NCBI RefSeq assembly: GCF_000150955.2
Contig: NC_011673.1
Location: 821,394 to 885,393, forward strand
From: Phaeodactylum tricornutum CCAP 1055/1
Lineage: Eukaryota; Bacillariophyta; Bacillariophyceae; Surirellales; Neidiaceae
DNA length: 64,000 nucleotides
Direction: 5' to 3'
The position numbers were made by a program, and so were the translations under genes. This document shows positions 1-11,100 of this stretch, piece after piece (within the stretch, counting starts at the first letter, position 1; each line of letters opens with the position of its first letter). The notes under the pieces are model-generated. The model ran no database searches, was not told the DNA's origin, and worked only from the letters and a program-made list of their open reading frames with translations.

Positions 1-282
1 CATGCCTAGCTAAATTTTGAGGCTTTGCTTGTCGAGAGCTCAAGGGCCAATCGTTGCTGCGTTGATAAACGTACGTCGGAATGGTCCTCCAGGGTTGTTT
101 GGGCCCAGTTACGCTCGCTCAAGGTTTCGTTTGGAAGAGACAAATTGTCGCTGCTTGGCCATGCTCATCCGCGGGACGATTCTTTTCCAGCACAGTTTCT
201 GGATGGAAGGTTGATCCGGCGTCGGGAATTATTTCTCAAGGAAGGATCAGAAATTCCAAACCATAATCGGCCTCGAAATCCA
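1..282 (+). repeat. Direct repeat, copy 1: decayed duplicate of the gatB 5' end
   Basis: This segment matches 1895-2177 with five substitutions and one single-base deletion (about 98% identity). It contains the gatB leader, the start codon (at 81), the whole targeting presequence and the first residues of the enzyme, and then homology stops abruptly at 282. The missing A near 240 shifts the presequence frame, so this copy cannot make GatB and the 61-codon reading frame ends at once. The left edge is cut by the window, so the duplicated unit may extend further. It is a gene-fragment duplication, not a recognised mobile element. Confidence 0.9.
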
Positions 283-750
283 ACGTTAAATGTAGTGTTA
301 TTTAGGAGGTAATTCGCGCTTAAAAAAAATACTTAGAAAATCTCGGATTTGACCGGAATAGGGAAATTGCGGCACAAGCGACGACGCCCGAATGGGGAAT
401 TTCCTCAACGAAATATTCCTGATTATCACACGGTTTCCCTAGATAAAAGTTGCCAACAGATTCTGGTGACACCATCCGAGCTCGATAGTCTGGCAATCAC
501 TTAGGTGGTGATCCAATCGTCTCGACGAAAACTAGGTATGTCGATGGTTCAATAGCCGGTACATTGGCTACCGGGTCCCTACGTTCCTACATCATGTTTC
601 CAATAGAAAAGTTTTCATTTTTGAATTTTAGTCTCACAATCATAAAAACTCACAAAGTTCTACTCTTTCGTCGTATTATACAAATATATTCGTAAGCAAG
701 GAGCAATCTCTCACTGGTGGTGGTACCTCTGGGCAATCTTGGCATTGGTA
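283..750. other. Intergenic, upstream of the NUDIX gene
   Basis: No coding region is supported here. An AT-rich stretch around 600-695 lies where the promoter or leader of the NUDIX gene would be expected. The break between repeat copy 1 and unique sequence is at 282/283. Confidence 0.5.
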
Positions 751-1428
751 ATGGCCTTGCCGCTATCCGTTGGCAGCTCCTCCTCCTCCACGGGTTGGCG
801 GGGTTGGCATGGCGATGCCATAATTCCCGTAAACCAAACACTGGACTTTCGTCTCGTCGGGAACGAAACAGTCCTACACCAGGGATGGCGGGTCGTTACC
901 AATCGCCAAATCCGAATGCCTTCCGGTCGCTTGGTGGATTTTGAAGTCGTCGGCCAGCGCGGTACGGACCAAGCAGTGGTGGTCCTGGCCTGGCATCGGG
1001 CGACGCAAACAGTCACTCTGGTACGCGAGTACACACCGTCGGTCCAACGATTCATGTTGGGCTTGCCAGCCGGGATGGTGGAAGACCGAAAACACGATGC
1101 GTCGGATGCCTGGACCGCCGCACGGGCCGAATTGCTCGAGGAAGCTCGCCTCGAAGGAGGAATCTGGTATCAACTGGGGGAACGACCGACCGTCATGGAC
1201 AAGTACAGTACTACCGGTTTTACAGTCTTTTTGTGCATCGATCCCATCGCGGTTGCGGCCGACCGGGCACCGCCTCGGGATGCAGGCGAGGAAGGCTTGG
1301 AAATCATTTCCGGCGTTACCGTGGCAGAGTTAAGGACCTATATCCACGACGGCAATCTGACGGTCGTCGGAGGATGGGCCGTACAACGGGCTCTCCACAA
1401 ATTGAAAGAATTGGGAGAAATTGAATGA
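751..1428 (+). CDS. NUDIX hydrolase, ADP-ribose/ADP-sugar pyrophosphatase type
   Basis: A 225-residue protein from the ATG at 751; the frame is open a little further upstream but only with a TTG. The fold order fits ADP-ribose pyrophosphatases: an N-terminal beta region (VDFEVVGQRG), then VTLVREYTPSVQRFMLGLPAG and a NUDIX helix with AARAELLEEARLEGG. The catalytic glutamates ELLEE are present, but the Arg of the usual REUXEE core is Ala and the following Gly is Arg, so the box is slightly degenerate. Such enzymes hydrolyse nucleoside diphosphates linked to another moiety; the exact substrate cannot be told. It is intronless and lies between the two copies of the gatB 5' repeat. No clear targeting peptide is seen. 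Confidence 0.85.
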   Translation: MALPLSVGSSSSSTGWRGWHGDAIIPVNQTLDFRLVGNETVLHQGWRVVTNRQIRMPSGRLVDFEVVGQRGTDQAVVVLAWHRATQTVTLVREYTPSVQRFMLGLPAGMVEDRKHDASDAWTAARAELLEEARLEGGIWYQLGERPTVMDKYSTTGFTVFLCIDPIAVAADRAPPRDAGEEGLEIISGVTVAELRTYIHDGNLTVVGGWAVQRALHKLKELGEIE

Positions 1429-1894
1429 CCAGTAGCTTTGACCGTTAAAGAAATCTCGCTCCCAGAGAGAGCCTAGAGTAGAGATGCTCCCCAAACTACC
1501 AACTTACCTGTCTACATACCTATCTACCTACACATCTACCTAGTCACCAAATTAGGCTGCCGGAAAGAGCCACCGGAATGACAAGTGGCACGGTCGTGCG
1601 GGCCGGACACGGAACCAAACTAGCTAGAAACGGCCTCGCTATTAGCTAGCTAGAGCGCGAGAGTGGCGAAAACCCCAACCTAGCTAGAGCTACTAGCACT
1701 CACAGTTGGTACGATTTTACGCTTGTGTCCCGTATGCTCAAGAGTCATCATTGACAATGGCAATTCTGCCAATCCTGTCCACTCATGTTACACAAACAAT
1801 CGTCCAGTTCACTGTGAAATGGCATGTTCTCTTGAGTAACGCTCTGGTAAATGCTTGCATTCAGCGATGGCCTCTAGGAACAAAGGTACACCCA
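1429..1894. other. Intergenic with simple-sequence tracts
   Basis: There is no gene. It holds a degenerate CTAC/CTAT tetranucleotide tract at about 1507-1545 and several CTAGCTAG-type repeats between 1618 and 1695. The gatB 5' repeat (copy 2) begins at 1895. Confidence 0.6.
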
Positions 1895-2177
1895 CATGCC
1901 TAGCTAAATTTTGAGGCTTTGCTTGTCGAGAGCTCAAGGGCCAATCGTTGCTGCGTTGATAAACGTACGTCGGAATGGTCCTCCAGGGTTGTTGGGGCCC
2001 AGTTACGCTCGCTCAAGGTTTCGTTCGGAAGAGACAAATTGTCGCCGCTTGGCCATGCTCATCCGCGGGACGATTCTTTTCCAGCAAAGTTTCTGGATGG
2101 AAGGTTGATCCGGCATCGGGAATTATTTCTCAAGGAAAGGATCAGAAATTCCAAACCATAATCGGCCTCGAAATCCA
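1895..2177 (+). repeat. Direct repeat, copy 2: 5' end of the intact gatB
   Basis: This is the intact partner of the repeat at 1-282, offset by 1894 nt. It spans the leader and the first 67 codons or so of gatB, including the presequence and the start of the catalytic core (the IIGLEIH segment). Identity ends at 2177, inside the coding region. Confidence 0.9.
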
Positions 2178-3753
2178 TGCCCAACTCGACATTCCCACCA
2201 AACTCTTTTCCAGAGCCCCCACATCCTCTTGGATGGCACCTCCTAATTCAGCGATCGATCTGATCGATGTGGGTGTCCCTGGCAGTCTACCGGTCCTCTC
2301 CAAACAAGCCCTGCATTCGGCTCTGTTGGCGGCGGGCGCGTTAGAGTGCGACGTACCAACTATCAGTCGTTTTGAACGGAAACACTACGCTTACGCCGAC
2401 CTACCGCTGGGCTACCAGATCACTCAACAAAGATGGCCACTGGCACGAAATGGTCGACTATTGGCAACCTACAAAGTCGACGGCTCCAAATCAAAGCAAC
2501 GAACAGCTTTGGTTGACTGTCGAATCGATCGAATACAATTAGAGCAAGATACCGGAAAGACCACTTCTACCTTAGAGCCGGACGGCTCTGTGATCTCTCG
2601 GGTTGATTTGAATCGTGCAGGGTCGGCACTTATTGAGATCGTTTCTGCACCGGACTTAAGGAGTCCTCGACAAGCTGTAGCCTTCATGGAAACTTTGCGA
2701 CAGTTGCTACAGCATCTCGGCGTCTGTGATGGTAAAATGGAGCACGGAAGCTTACGGTGTGATTTAAATGTAAATGTACAAAGCCTCAATTCACCACAAC
2801 ACAAAAGTCCACGCGTCGAAGTCAAAAATTTGAATTCCATTAAGCACGTGCATGACGCCGCTGTGTACGAAGCCATTCGACAGGCATCAACCTTTGCGAC
2901 GTTGGCGGACAGTGGCAGCTCTATCCTAGTGGGAGGCGCTGAGACACGCACTTGGAACGTAGTAGAAAGAGCAACAACCCTGTTGAGACGTAAAGACGAC
3001 GCCCAAGACTATCGATTTATGCCAGATCCAGATCTACCACCAATAGTTATCGACAACTCCAGTCTGAATGGCATGTCGCTCGAGCAGTTCTGGAACAAGA
3101 ATCTACCTGAATTACCTGCCGTGGCATTTCACAGACTGCAGAATGACTACGGATTGTCCTCTTACCAGGCATCTGTCATTGTCGCTGATCCTCCCGCAAT
3201 TGAATTTTTAGATGTTGCCATCAGGACAGCCATGGTACACGCGATGGAAACGTCGACAAGCCCCGTTGCAAGCAAGGCGGTCGCGTCGACTGCGGCGAAC
3301 ATCCTGTCAAACGAGCTGTTTGGTATTCTGAAGGAGTCTGGCGGCGATGAGCCTCTATCGATAAAACATTCCCTTGTCTCAGCGGAGCAGCTGGGAGAGC
3401 TAGTAGCTATGCTCCACGCCGAAAAGATTTCTACCACAATGGCGAAGAAAATGATGGCAGCACTGTGCACAGAGACGTCTTCTTTCGGGAAGTCGCCTCA
3501 AGAACTGGCCTCGGAATGTGGTTTTGAACTCATTACAAGTGTTGATGCTCTGAAAGTTATTTGTGAATGTGTTGTGAAGGCATATCCCGAGGAGCTCACT
3601 GTATACCACAAAGGCAACAAATTCGAGGCAAAGATTTTCAAATTATTCATTGGCAAAGCCATGTCGGCAAGTAAGGGCAACGCCCACCCCGAGAGGCTTC
3701 GAGAAATCCTAAAAGACGTGCTGGATGCGACAAAGGGCCGAGCTGGACCTTGA
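1975..3753 (+). CDS. gatB: Aspartyl/glutamyl-tRNA(Asn/Gln) amidotransferase subunit B, organellar
   Basis: A 592-residue GatB. After an Arg/Ser-rich presequence of about 60 residues (RKRQ..., FFSSKVSGWK) the core begins with IIGLEIHAQLDIPTKLFSR, followed by the family motifs DLIDVGVPGSLPVLSKQA, FERKHYAYADLPLGYQITQ, LEQDTGKTT, RVDLNRAGSALIEIVSAPDL and GSLRCDLNVNV, and the C-terminal GatB/YqeY domain that contacts tRNA. In the GatCAB complex, GatB phosphorylates Glu-tRNA(Gln) and uses ammonia from GatA to make Gln-tRNA(Gln), in plastids and/or mitochondria. The presequence lacks an obvious ER signal, which favours the mitochondrion, but dual routing cannot be excluded. It is intronless. Its 5' end is duplicated upstream at 1-282. 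Confidence 0.95.
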   Translation: MVLQGCWGPVTLAQGFVRKRQIVAAWPCSSAGRFFSSKVSGWKVDPASGIISQGKDQKFQTIIGLEIHAQLDIPTKLFSRAPTSSWMAPPNSAIDLIDVGVPGSLPVLSKQALHSALLAAGALECDVPTISRFERKHYAYADLPLGYQITQQRWPLARNGRLLATYKVDGSKSKQRTALVDCRIDRIQLEQDTGKTTSTLEPDGSVISRVDLNRAGSALIEIVSAPDLRSPRQAVAFMETLRQLLQHLGVCDGKMEHGSLRCDLNVNVQSLNSPQHKSPRVEVKNLNSIKHVHDAAVYEAIRQASTFATLADSGSSILVGGAETRTWNVVERATTLLRRKDDAQDYRFMPDPDLPPIVIDNSSLNGMSLEQFWNKNLPELPAVAFHRLQNDYGLSSYQASVIVADPPAIEFLDVAIRTAMVHAMETSTSPVASKAVASTAANILSNELFGILKESGGDEPLSIKHSLVSAEQLGELVAMLHAEKISTTMAKKMMAALCTETSSFGKSPQELASECGFELITSVDALKVICECVVKAYPEELTVYHKGNKFEAKIFKLFIGKAMSASKGNAHPERLREILKDVLDATKGRAGP

Positions 3754-4160
3754 TTTGTGTAACGGAGGAGGATCTTGTTTACAGTAAAGGATGAAATTAA
3801 GAAGTTCGGATGGCCACAAGCTATGTTCAAGAAAGCTATTTTCGTCCTCGTACTTTCATTTTTATTGGTCCACTGACCATTTTGGAAGTTCCTCATGGTA
3901 GCTTGCCACGACCCATAGTACGCAACAATCCAATCCAACTACCGTAGCCCGTACGTTTCCATCGAGTCCCGAATTATGATCCCACCAAAAATCCGCGTCA
4001 CAAATCGGGACATGGACAGACGACTGATCAAGAGGACCAGTGGGTTTTGTACGGTTCGATTGCGAGTGAAAATGCTGGGCATCCAGGAAAAAGAAGCTGC
4101 CATCGACAGAATCGGCGGAAGTTGTTTGCGGTCAGGATTAAACTCTATAGGGACCTCAAC
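3754..4160. other. Intergenic between gatB and ESF2
   Basis: This holds the gatB 3' region and the leader of ESF2. The ESF2 frame is open upstream to an ATG at 4047, but the extra 38 residues are unlike the family and are probably leader. Confidence 0.5.
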
Positions 4161-4961
4161 ATGGTAGATACAGAAGTCGCCGACGGCGGGAGTGAGAACA
4201 ATAGCCAAACAGGCTCCAATGGTACAGAGCCGGACGACCAAGTCCAGGACGATGGAGATCGCGTACCCGCAGACCAAGACCAGCAGAGACCGTCGAAACA
4301 GAGAAAAGTCCACAAATTGTCCTACACCAAGACGACGGATTTCAATGAGCAGCTAAAAAAGCGCGGCGTGATTTACATCGCTCGCATCCCTCCCCGAATG
4401 ACTCCAACCAAGCTGAAAGCACTAATGGAAGACTTCGGTGTCACCCGTATCTATTTGGTGGAAGAAGACGCTTCCGTCCGCAAACGTCGTCGAAAGCTCA
4501 CCGGAAATGCCTCTAAACGCTACAAGGAAGGCTGGATTGAGTTCGAATCCAAAAAAGTCGCCAAACATGTAGCTGCTAATATGAACAATACCCCAATGAG
4601 TGGACAAAAGCGTTCGCACCACCATGATGATCTTTGGAATCTCAAATATTTGTCGAAATTCCAATGGAGCCATTTGACGGAAAAGGTTGCCTACGAGCGT
4701 CGAGTGCGGGAGCAGAAATTGCGACTCGAAACGATGCAAGCCCGTCGTGAAACAGCTTCCTACAAACATCTGGTGGAAACGGGTAAAAAAGTCGACCGGA
4801 TCGAAGCCCGCAAGCGCAAACGAGCAGCGAAGGATGGCAACTCGATTGAGACCGACAACGACGTCAAACTTCAAAACACAAGGCGACCGCCACAAACTCA
4901 ACCGATTGACGAAAGTAGTAGAAAACCCAGCAAAAGGGCACTGCTGGGCTCTTTGGTGTAA
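4161..4961 (+). CDS. ESF2: ESF2/ABT1-family RNA-binding ribosome biogenesis factor
   Basis: A 266-residue protein from the ATG at 4161 (context CAACATGG). An acidic, Gln/Asp-rich N-terminus is followed by the family hallmark [20 protein letters not shown], an RRM-like domain, then [20 protein letters not shown], the conserved block [20 protein letters not shown], and a basic C-terminal tail with a coiled-coil look ([17 protein letters not shown]). In yeast, Esf2 acts in the nucleolus in the small-subunit processome and stimulates the helicase Dbp8 during 18S rRNA processing; animal ABT1 is the orthologue. It is intronless. An upstream in-frame ATG at 4047 would add 38 residues without family similarity. 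Confidence 0.9.
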   Translation: MVDTEVADGGSENNSQTGSNGTEPDDQVQDDGDRVPADQDQQRPSKQRKVHKLSYTKTTDFNEQLKKRGVIYIARIPPRMTPTKLKALMEDFGVTRIYLVEEDASVRKRRRKLTGNASKRYKEGWIEFESKKVAKHVAANMNNTPMSGQKRSHHHDDLWNLKYLSKFQWSHLTEKVAYERRVREQKLRLETMQARRETASYKHLVETGKKVDRIEARKRKRAAKDGNSIETDNDVKLQNTRRPPQTQPIDESSRKPSKRALLGSLV

Positions 4962-5093
4962 GACCGCACACATCACCGGTTGAGGCACGGTGCCAGCTTG
5001 ATGGTGGAGTTTATATGATTTTCGTTAGCATGATTGTATTATTAGTATTTGCAATGCATATTTGGGACAATCGTTGAAAGTATTGAACTATGT

Positions 5094-5978
5094 TCAAGTT
5101 CTTTCGGCAAGATTTGTGGTGCCGGTTGCCTTATCATTTTCCACACACACCATTGCCGTGACCTTTTGAATAGTCAAAAACTCGTTCTGTGCTTTTCTTC
5201 GAAAGAGTGGCTTCATACGCCAGCCTAATTTGGCCACGTCTTGTGCTAGTTCCCAGGGTCGATTGTCGTCGACCGTGACAAGATACAAGACTCCGGTCGG
5301 TTTGCGAAGTAGTCTCGCTAGCTGCGGCAAAGCTCGGTCCACGACACGACGACCACCCAGTCCACCGGCCCACGCCGCCGAAATATCGGGTGTTCCCACT
5401 TCGGCGTCATCCGTTACGACGTAGGGTGGATTGAACATAATTACATCCACCTTTCCTTCCAGCTGCGGTACCAGCGCGAAACCCAAATCGCACTGCAGCG
5501 CTTCCAACATGGCCGTTTGCGGATGTGCCCCTCCTCCGTTACATCGACAGGTTTGCTGAGTAACTTTTAGTGCCTTCGGATTAATATCCGTAACCACACT
5601 GTACAGCAACGTTGTCTTTCGTTTCCTCCACATTTGTTGAAAGAAAGCGGTGGGAACACCCGACCCACAACCAATTTCCAAAACGTGACACAGACACTGG
5701 TCGGCCGTATCCGAGTCTGATGTGGTCGCATGGGTAGCAGCAGCAAGTTGGTTATTTCCTTGATCAAATTCGTATAGCAAAGCATCCAACAATAAGTAGG
5801 TATCCTCGGCTGGTTCGTACACTTGATCAAAGTCTCGATAGGACAAGTGATCCAACAAGGGCACGTCGGCCGAGGGGGAAACCCGTGCACGATCTTCGGC
5901 GTCCTGGTTCCACTCTTTCCAGAACGCGGGAGGTGCAGCCAGATCCTTCAACGATCGTAGCTGGTGATACTCCGCCAT
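5094..5978 (-). CDS. MTQ2: HemK2/Mtq2-type release-factor glutamine methyltransferase
   Basis: A 294-residue class I SAM-dependent methyltransferase. After about 45 residues comes VYEPAEDTYLLLDAL, the conserved N-terminal block of the Mtq2/N6AMT1 group. Motif I is VLEIGCGSGVPTAFF and the catalytic NPPY motif is VIMFNPPYVVT, followed by WAGGLGGRRVVDR, also typical of the group. The enzyme methylates the Gln of the GGQ motif in eRF1 and needs Trm112 as partner; a TRM112 gene lies at 47032-47523 in this window. It is convergent with ESF2 and divergent from the argininosuccinate lyase, sharing a 378-nt promoter region. It is intronless and has no targeting peptide, consistent with the cytosol. 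Confidence 0.92.
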   Translation of the reverse strand: MAEYHQLRSLKDLAAPPAFWKEWNQDAEDRARVSPSADVPLLDHLSYRDFDQVYEPAEDTYLLLDALLYEFDQGNNQLAAATHATTSDSDTADQCLCHVLEIGCGSGVPTAFFQQMWRKRKTTLLYSVVTDINPKALKVTQQTCRCNGGGAHPQTAMLEALQCDLGFALVPQLEGKVDVIMFNPPYVVTDDAEVGTPDISAAWAGGLGGRRVVDRALPQLARLLRKPTGVLYLVTVDDNRPWELAQDVAKLGWRMKPLFRRKAQNEFLTIQKVTAMVCVENDKATGTTNLAERT

Positions 5979-6356
5979 TGCGGAGATCTCTGGAGGGACC
6001 GCTTGGATCGTGTCGCATCCATCCGTTTGGTTGTGTTCCTGTCAGCCCCTCTTCGATTTGCGTATGGTCCAGAATGGGGGTAGGGAGAAATACCTATGTT
6101 CCCGCTTCGAGTCGTGGTCATTTGAATTTATTCAAATATTTGAATACCCTTAGTACAGCTCCCCAACCATGTACAATCCCAGTACAAATCGAAGGATCGT
6201 CGGAAGGAGCTGCACTTGCAGCATTCCGACTATTTGGTTGGCCCATACTTCGTACTGCACCTGAGAGTGAGAGACAACGGAATACTATAGCGTCACAAAC
6301 GAAACCAATCCTCCTCCTCCATTCCATTCGTTGCATCCTAGCCAAAAAAACTAACC
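5979..6356. promoter_or_regulatory. Bidirectional promoter region with an 18-bp perfect palindrome
   Basis: This gap separates divergent MTQ2 and argininosuccinate lyase. It contains an 18-bp perfect palindrome, TATTCAAATATTTGAATA, at 6129-6146. That is the size of a site for a dimeric regulator, but it is AT-rich and no factor is known to me. Confidence 0.45.
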
Positions 6357-7959
6357 ATGAGTCAGAAAGAAGGTACGCTAAAAATGTCAGTGGTTGCAGG
6401 AAGAGTCGGGACGGGATGCTCAGGAAAGGACGTTGGGGAAAGAGCCACATTTTCTGGTGGGAACGTTTCCGCAGACTCCCAGTAGAGGCCGTAGTCTCTG
6501 CTCCCAAACACGACGAACACCAACAGATTTGTCGAATTGTCTCACCTCCAATTTTGCGCTGTCTTTTGTAGTTTCGGGAGCCCGCGGCGGCTTGTTCGGG
6601 GCCGGTGGACGCTTCAAGGGTGGCACCGACCCGATCATGGAGAAATTTAACGAATCCATCGGATTCGACCAACGCATGTGGTCCGAAGACGTCCGGGGTT
6701 CCATCGCCTTTGCCAAAGCCAACGCCAAAGCCGGTATTTTGACGCAAGAAGAATGTGACATACTGGTGCAAGGCCTAAATCAGGTCCACGAAGAATGGGC
6801 TGCGGAGACGTTCGAAATCAAGCCGGGCGACGAAGATATACACACCGCCAACGAACGACGATTGACCGAGATTGTCGGACCCGTCGGCGGTAAGTTGCAT
6901 ACCGGCCGTTCCCGAAATGACCAAGTCGCGACCGATACTCGTCTCTGGACCGTAAAGGCCGAAAAGGAAGTCTTGAATGATCTCAAGACCCTCCTACAGG
7001 CGGGGGCCCACGTGGCCGAAGAGAATATTGACATACTCATGGCGGGGTACACACACTTGCAACCAGCCCAGCCCATCCGTTACTCACACTGGTTGCTCTC
7101 ACACATGGCGCCACTCGTCCGGGACGCTCAGCGCTTGCAACAAATGATCCCTCGCACCAACCAGTGTCCTCTAGGTAGTGGCGCCTTGGCCGGCAACGCC
7201 TTTGGGATCGACCGCGAGTTCTTAGCGAAGGAACTCGGCTTTGACGGCGTCACCGCCAACTCTTTGGACTCGGTCTGCGATCGCGATTTTGTGGTCGAGT
7301 TCCTGATGTGGAGCACCATGTTGCATACCCACATTTCACAACTTGCCGAGGATCTTATCATTACCAATATGCTCAAGGGCGTGGACATGGATGACGCCTA
7401 CGCCACGGGATCGTCCCTGATGCCGCAAAAGAAAAACCCGGACGCTCTGGAACTGCTTCGTGGCAAGGCTGGGATTGCTCTGGGTCGGGCGGTGGGATTG
7501 ACTGCAACCCTGAAGGGTTTGCCTCGCGCCTACAACAAGGATCTACAGGAAGACAAAATTCCGCTCTTTCAAGCCGTCGATACGGTCAAGGATTGTTTAG
7601 CCATTTGCACCGGGGTTTTGCTGACCATGCAGGCCAATCCGGAAAAGCTCAAAGAGGCCTTATGCCCGGAAATGCTGGCGACGGACTTGGCGGATTACTT
7701 GGTCCGCAAGGGCGTACCATTCCGAGAAACGCACCACATCTCGGGAGCCTGTGTGCGTCTCGCCGAAGAGGAAAAGATTCGACTCGACCAATTGACGCTC
7801 GAGCAGTTGCAAAATATTGATGCGCGCTTTGCAGAAGATGTCATGAAGGTGTGGGACTACGAAATGAGCGTCGAACGCAAGTCCAGTTTAGGTGGGACAG
7901 CCAGAAGTTCGGTGCAAAAGCAAATTGACGATATTCGTGTGTTTTGTGAGTCGTTGTAG
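6357..7959 (+). CDS. ASL: Argininosuccinate lyase
   Basis: A two-exon gene: exon 1 6357-6372 (MSQKE plus one base), intron 6373-6571 (GTACGC...TTTTGTAG, 199 nt), exon 2 6572-7959, giving a 467-residue protein of normal family length. The spliced start reads MSQKEVSGARGGLFGAGG; the unspliced intron is also open in frame from 6394, which would give a false longer N-terminus. Family motifs: GGKLHTGRSRNDQVATDTRL, TYTHLQPAQP-like AGYTHLQPAQPIRYSHWLL, and the fumarase/ASL signature GSSLMPQKKNPD. It cleaves argininosuccinate into arginine and fumarate; in diatoms this belongs to the urea cycle. No targeting peptide is visible, so a cytosolic location is likely. Confidence 0.95.
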
Positions 7960-8142
7960 TATGGCTTGACTGAACCCCTGCACCGGGCTTTCAATGCATT
8001 TACAATGAATTAGATTAAGATAACATTCACTTCCAAAACTTCAGTTCTAGCCGTCTCGCGAGATCGATTTCCGAGGCCAGAAACAGTCAAGAGGAACAAC
8101 ATAAAGTCATCCATTATGCTAATATGTACTCAACACAATCCT

Positions 8143-11100
8143 TTAATCTATTTCAATTACCTGATCGGGACCGACTGGCATCGGGGTCGCAGTAGCCCGT
8201 TGTTGAGCTTTAAAGTTAGCCTGCCACTCAGCCTTCAATATTGCATAGTATGCAACGAAGGAACCAATGAACTCAAAGTCTTCCGCAAAGGTCAACTCGA
8301 CAGGAGGTCGTCCCATTGCTTGCTGCATGTAAGCCATGATCTGAGGTAACCGCTGCAATGCAGGAAGGCGGTGACCATTGAGACTCACGATTACATGGCC
8401 AACATTCGGTTTCGAATCTGGACCCAGTCGTCGAATACGATCTTCACTCAAACGAACAATAACAGGACGGCCATGGTGCAAAATAAGTTCAAATCCGAAT
8501 GAGGGCCCACAAAAATTCATGCAGTATAACCGGCAATTGGAAAAAATGCACTTTCGAGCAACTTCAGCAGTTCGCGCTTCCTTAGCCTCGAGCATCACTG
8601 ATTCTCCTAATACTTTGTCACCGTCATTTGTACCATTTTCCTCGCCATCATCATCTAAGCAGATCGCGTTGTCTTCGTCCTGTCCTATATTGTTTCTCTC
8701 GGCCGCTTCGGCAGCTGAAACCTTCTGATCGTTATCTTTAGGGCCTTTTACATCTCCGTCATCGTCTTCAGCGTCAAGCATTCGCAACATTTGCCTTTCT
8801 TCTTCGCCGAAGGCCTCAATATCTCGATGAATATCTGTGTCCAATTCAATCTCGTGGTCAACTCCTTCGTCCCCGAATTCCACATAATCGTTATTTTCGG
8901 CGTGTTGTGATTGGAAGAGAGAGTGAAGCTCCTTTAATGTTGTATAGGTTTTGTCAACGACTAGCTTGAGTTTCTCTTTTCCTTCCACAAATTCCCCAAG
9001 ATCTTGAAACTTCTTCTCGATCAGCTTCCAAAGAACGTCATCAAGAGTCCCTTTTGCCACGAAGTATAAGCATTTGACCTGTGCTTGCTGTCCAATTCGG
9101 TGACATCTATCCTCGGCTTGAATCATAAGAGCTGGCGTCCAAAATAGTTCAGCAAACCAGACAGTCGACGATGCAGTTAGCGTTACTGCTACCCCGGCCG
9201 CAGTTATACCCAAAAGTGCAACACGAACCGTTGGGTCCGATTGAAAGCTAGTGATCTGTTCCTGTCGAAATTTCGCAGGAGTCTTTCCATCAATGCGAAT
9301 GTACTTACTGCGACTGCCATTCTCGTTGTTAAGATTTGCATGATCACGAATGGCATCTAGGACAGAAATGTGATGCGCAAAAATACAAAGCTTCCCCTTT
9401 GTAGGATCAGCAAGCCAACGCTGTAGCATGTTGACAACGAGAGGGACCTTGACATCACCTGTAAGCCCATATAATCTCGTGAGTGCATTGTTTCGTGTAC
9501 TTTCTGGAGGCTTTGGCGGTGCAAAGTGCGTCGGAAATTTTTGGTGGATCTTCTGCATGCGATTTTGCTCCAAAAGATTCAAATCCAGTCGAAGCCTTCC
9601 AGTCAACTCTGCTTTCAAGTTGTCGTACATTTCTGGAGTCAGCTGATGCGCATTGACCGTGAGTGAGTTACTGATACTAGTCTGGCCCTCCAAAAACTGT
9701 GCTTGCAATTCCAATCTCAATGCGCTGACAGCAGCCGAACGTGTGTCAGCTTGATCGTCCACTTGATCAACAGATTTATCAAGGATTGAAATCGGAGCTA
9801 TTGCAGCAAGACCAGGATCGATTACTTCAACTGTTGGTGTATACAGGTCTTCATGTTGTTGTTTCGCAATGATCCCTAGTGCGCCCTTTCCTTGGCGCAA
9901 GTCAAGGAGGAGCTGCATGAACTCTTTCCTCTGCTCTTCATGTAAAACATGAATTTCTGCCTTTTCTCGAATCTTCACCGGCAAGCTTTTCAAAATATCA
10001 ATTTTCAAACGACGAATCATGACAGTACTTGTTAACAGAGTATGCAGTTCGGCTTTTAGCCGAGGTCCCCCCTTTTTCACATACTTCTCAATAAACTCGG
10101 CTTCGCTATTCCACCAACCGTGCTGTTCTGTCCCGAGAATGAAGAGCTGCGGCCATAGTTCCAATGGACGCGACAAAGCAGGTGTGCCTGAAAGTAGGAC
10201 ACATCGATCCGTCGCATTCAATACCGGCATGAGAAGCGCAGTTCGTTTGGCATTTTTGTTTTTCAACATATGCGATTCGTCCACTATGGCACAACGAAAC
10301 TGCCCAGGAAAAAGCTTTCCAGTATCAACGAGTACAGGAGCCAGTCCATAGGAACAAATGACAACCTTCGTCCATTTGTGTGGGATAACTTCATCTTTTC
10401 CGGAAGTCAGGACATGGATCTCCGAGCTGGTAAGAAGATCCTCATCTATTCCACCAGCTTCTTCATTTTCGGCATCGTCCTCACTGCGCTTGTTTATAGC
10501 ACTATCGACGCCAAGCCAATAGTGAAACTCGCTTTCCCAATGATAGCGCGCTCCACTCGGACATAAGACTAGTAGCGGCCACTCGTGTCGGTAAACGGAC
10601 ATACTTGCAATTCCTTGCATTGTTTTACCAAGACCCATGTCTTTCCAAACATAGAAAGAGTTAGTCTTTTCTTGGCGGTCAGTTTTGTCACAATCATCAA
10701 AACTACACTTACCGTCTGCAATTAAGGCGCGCCCATCTTTCTCCAGTACGAAGTCGACACCGCCTCTTTGGAATGGAGCCAGCGCTTTGGCTAAACCTCG
10801 CGGCACACCGTCTTCAATCAATTTGTCAATCGTTGGATACCCTTTGTCTTGCCGTGCACGCTCCAACGAGGCGATTTTTAACTGTATGTCTGGGATACCA
10901 TCTACTCGTGTATTTGGAGCTGACAGCAAGAACGTCACGAAGGTTTGATACGCTGCCAATGGAATCCGCCATTTGCCTCCTTCATCAGATTCTTTGTCGC
11001 GTTCGTAAGTGGCCTTATCACCATGGTCACGAGCGATACTTTTGATATCTTTTCGCAAGCCTGAAATCGACGTTGGTGGGCCGTCGAAAGATGTCGGTAA

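Noticed and set aside
3162-3938. Minus-strand frames opposite gatB
   Set aside because: They are shadows of the gatB coding sequence, without family motifs.
6394-6571. Long N-terminal extension of argininosuccinate lyase
   Set aside because: The open frame runs through a good GT-AG intron; splicing from the ATG at 6357 gives a normal-length protein with the expected start.
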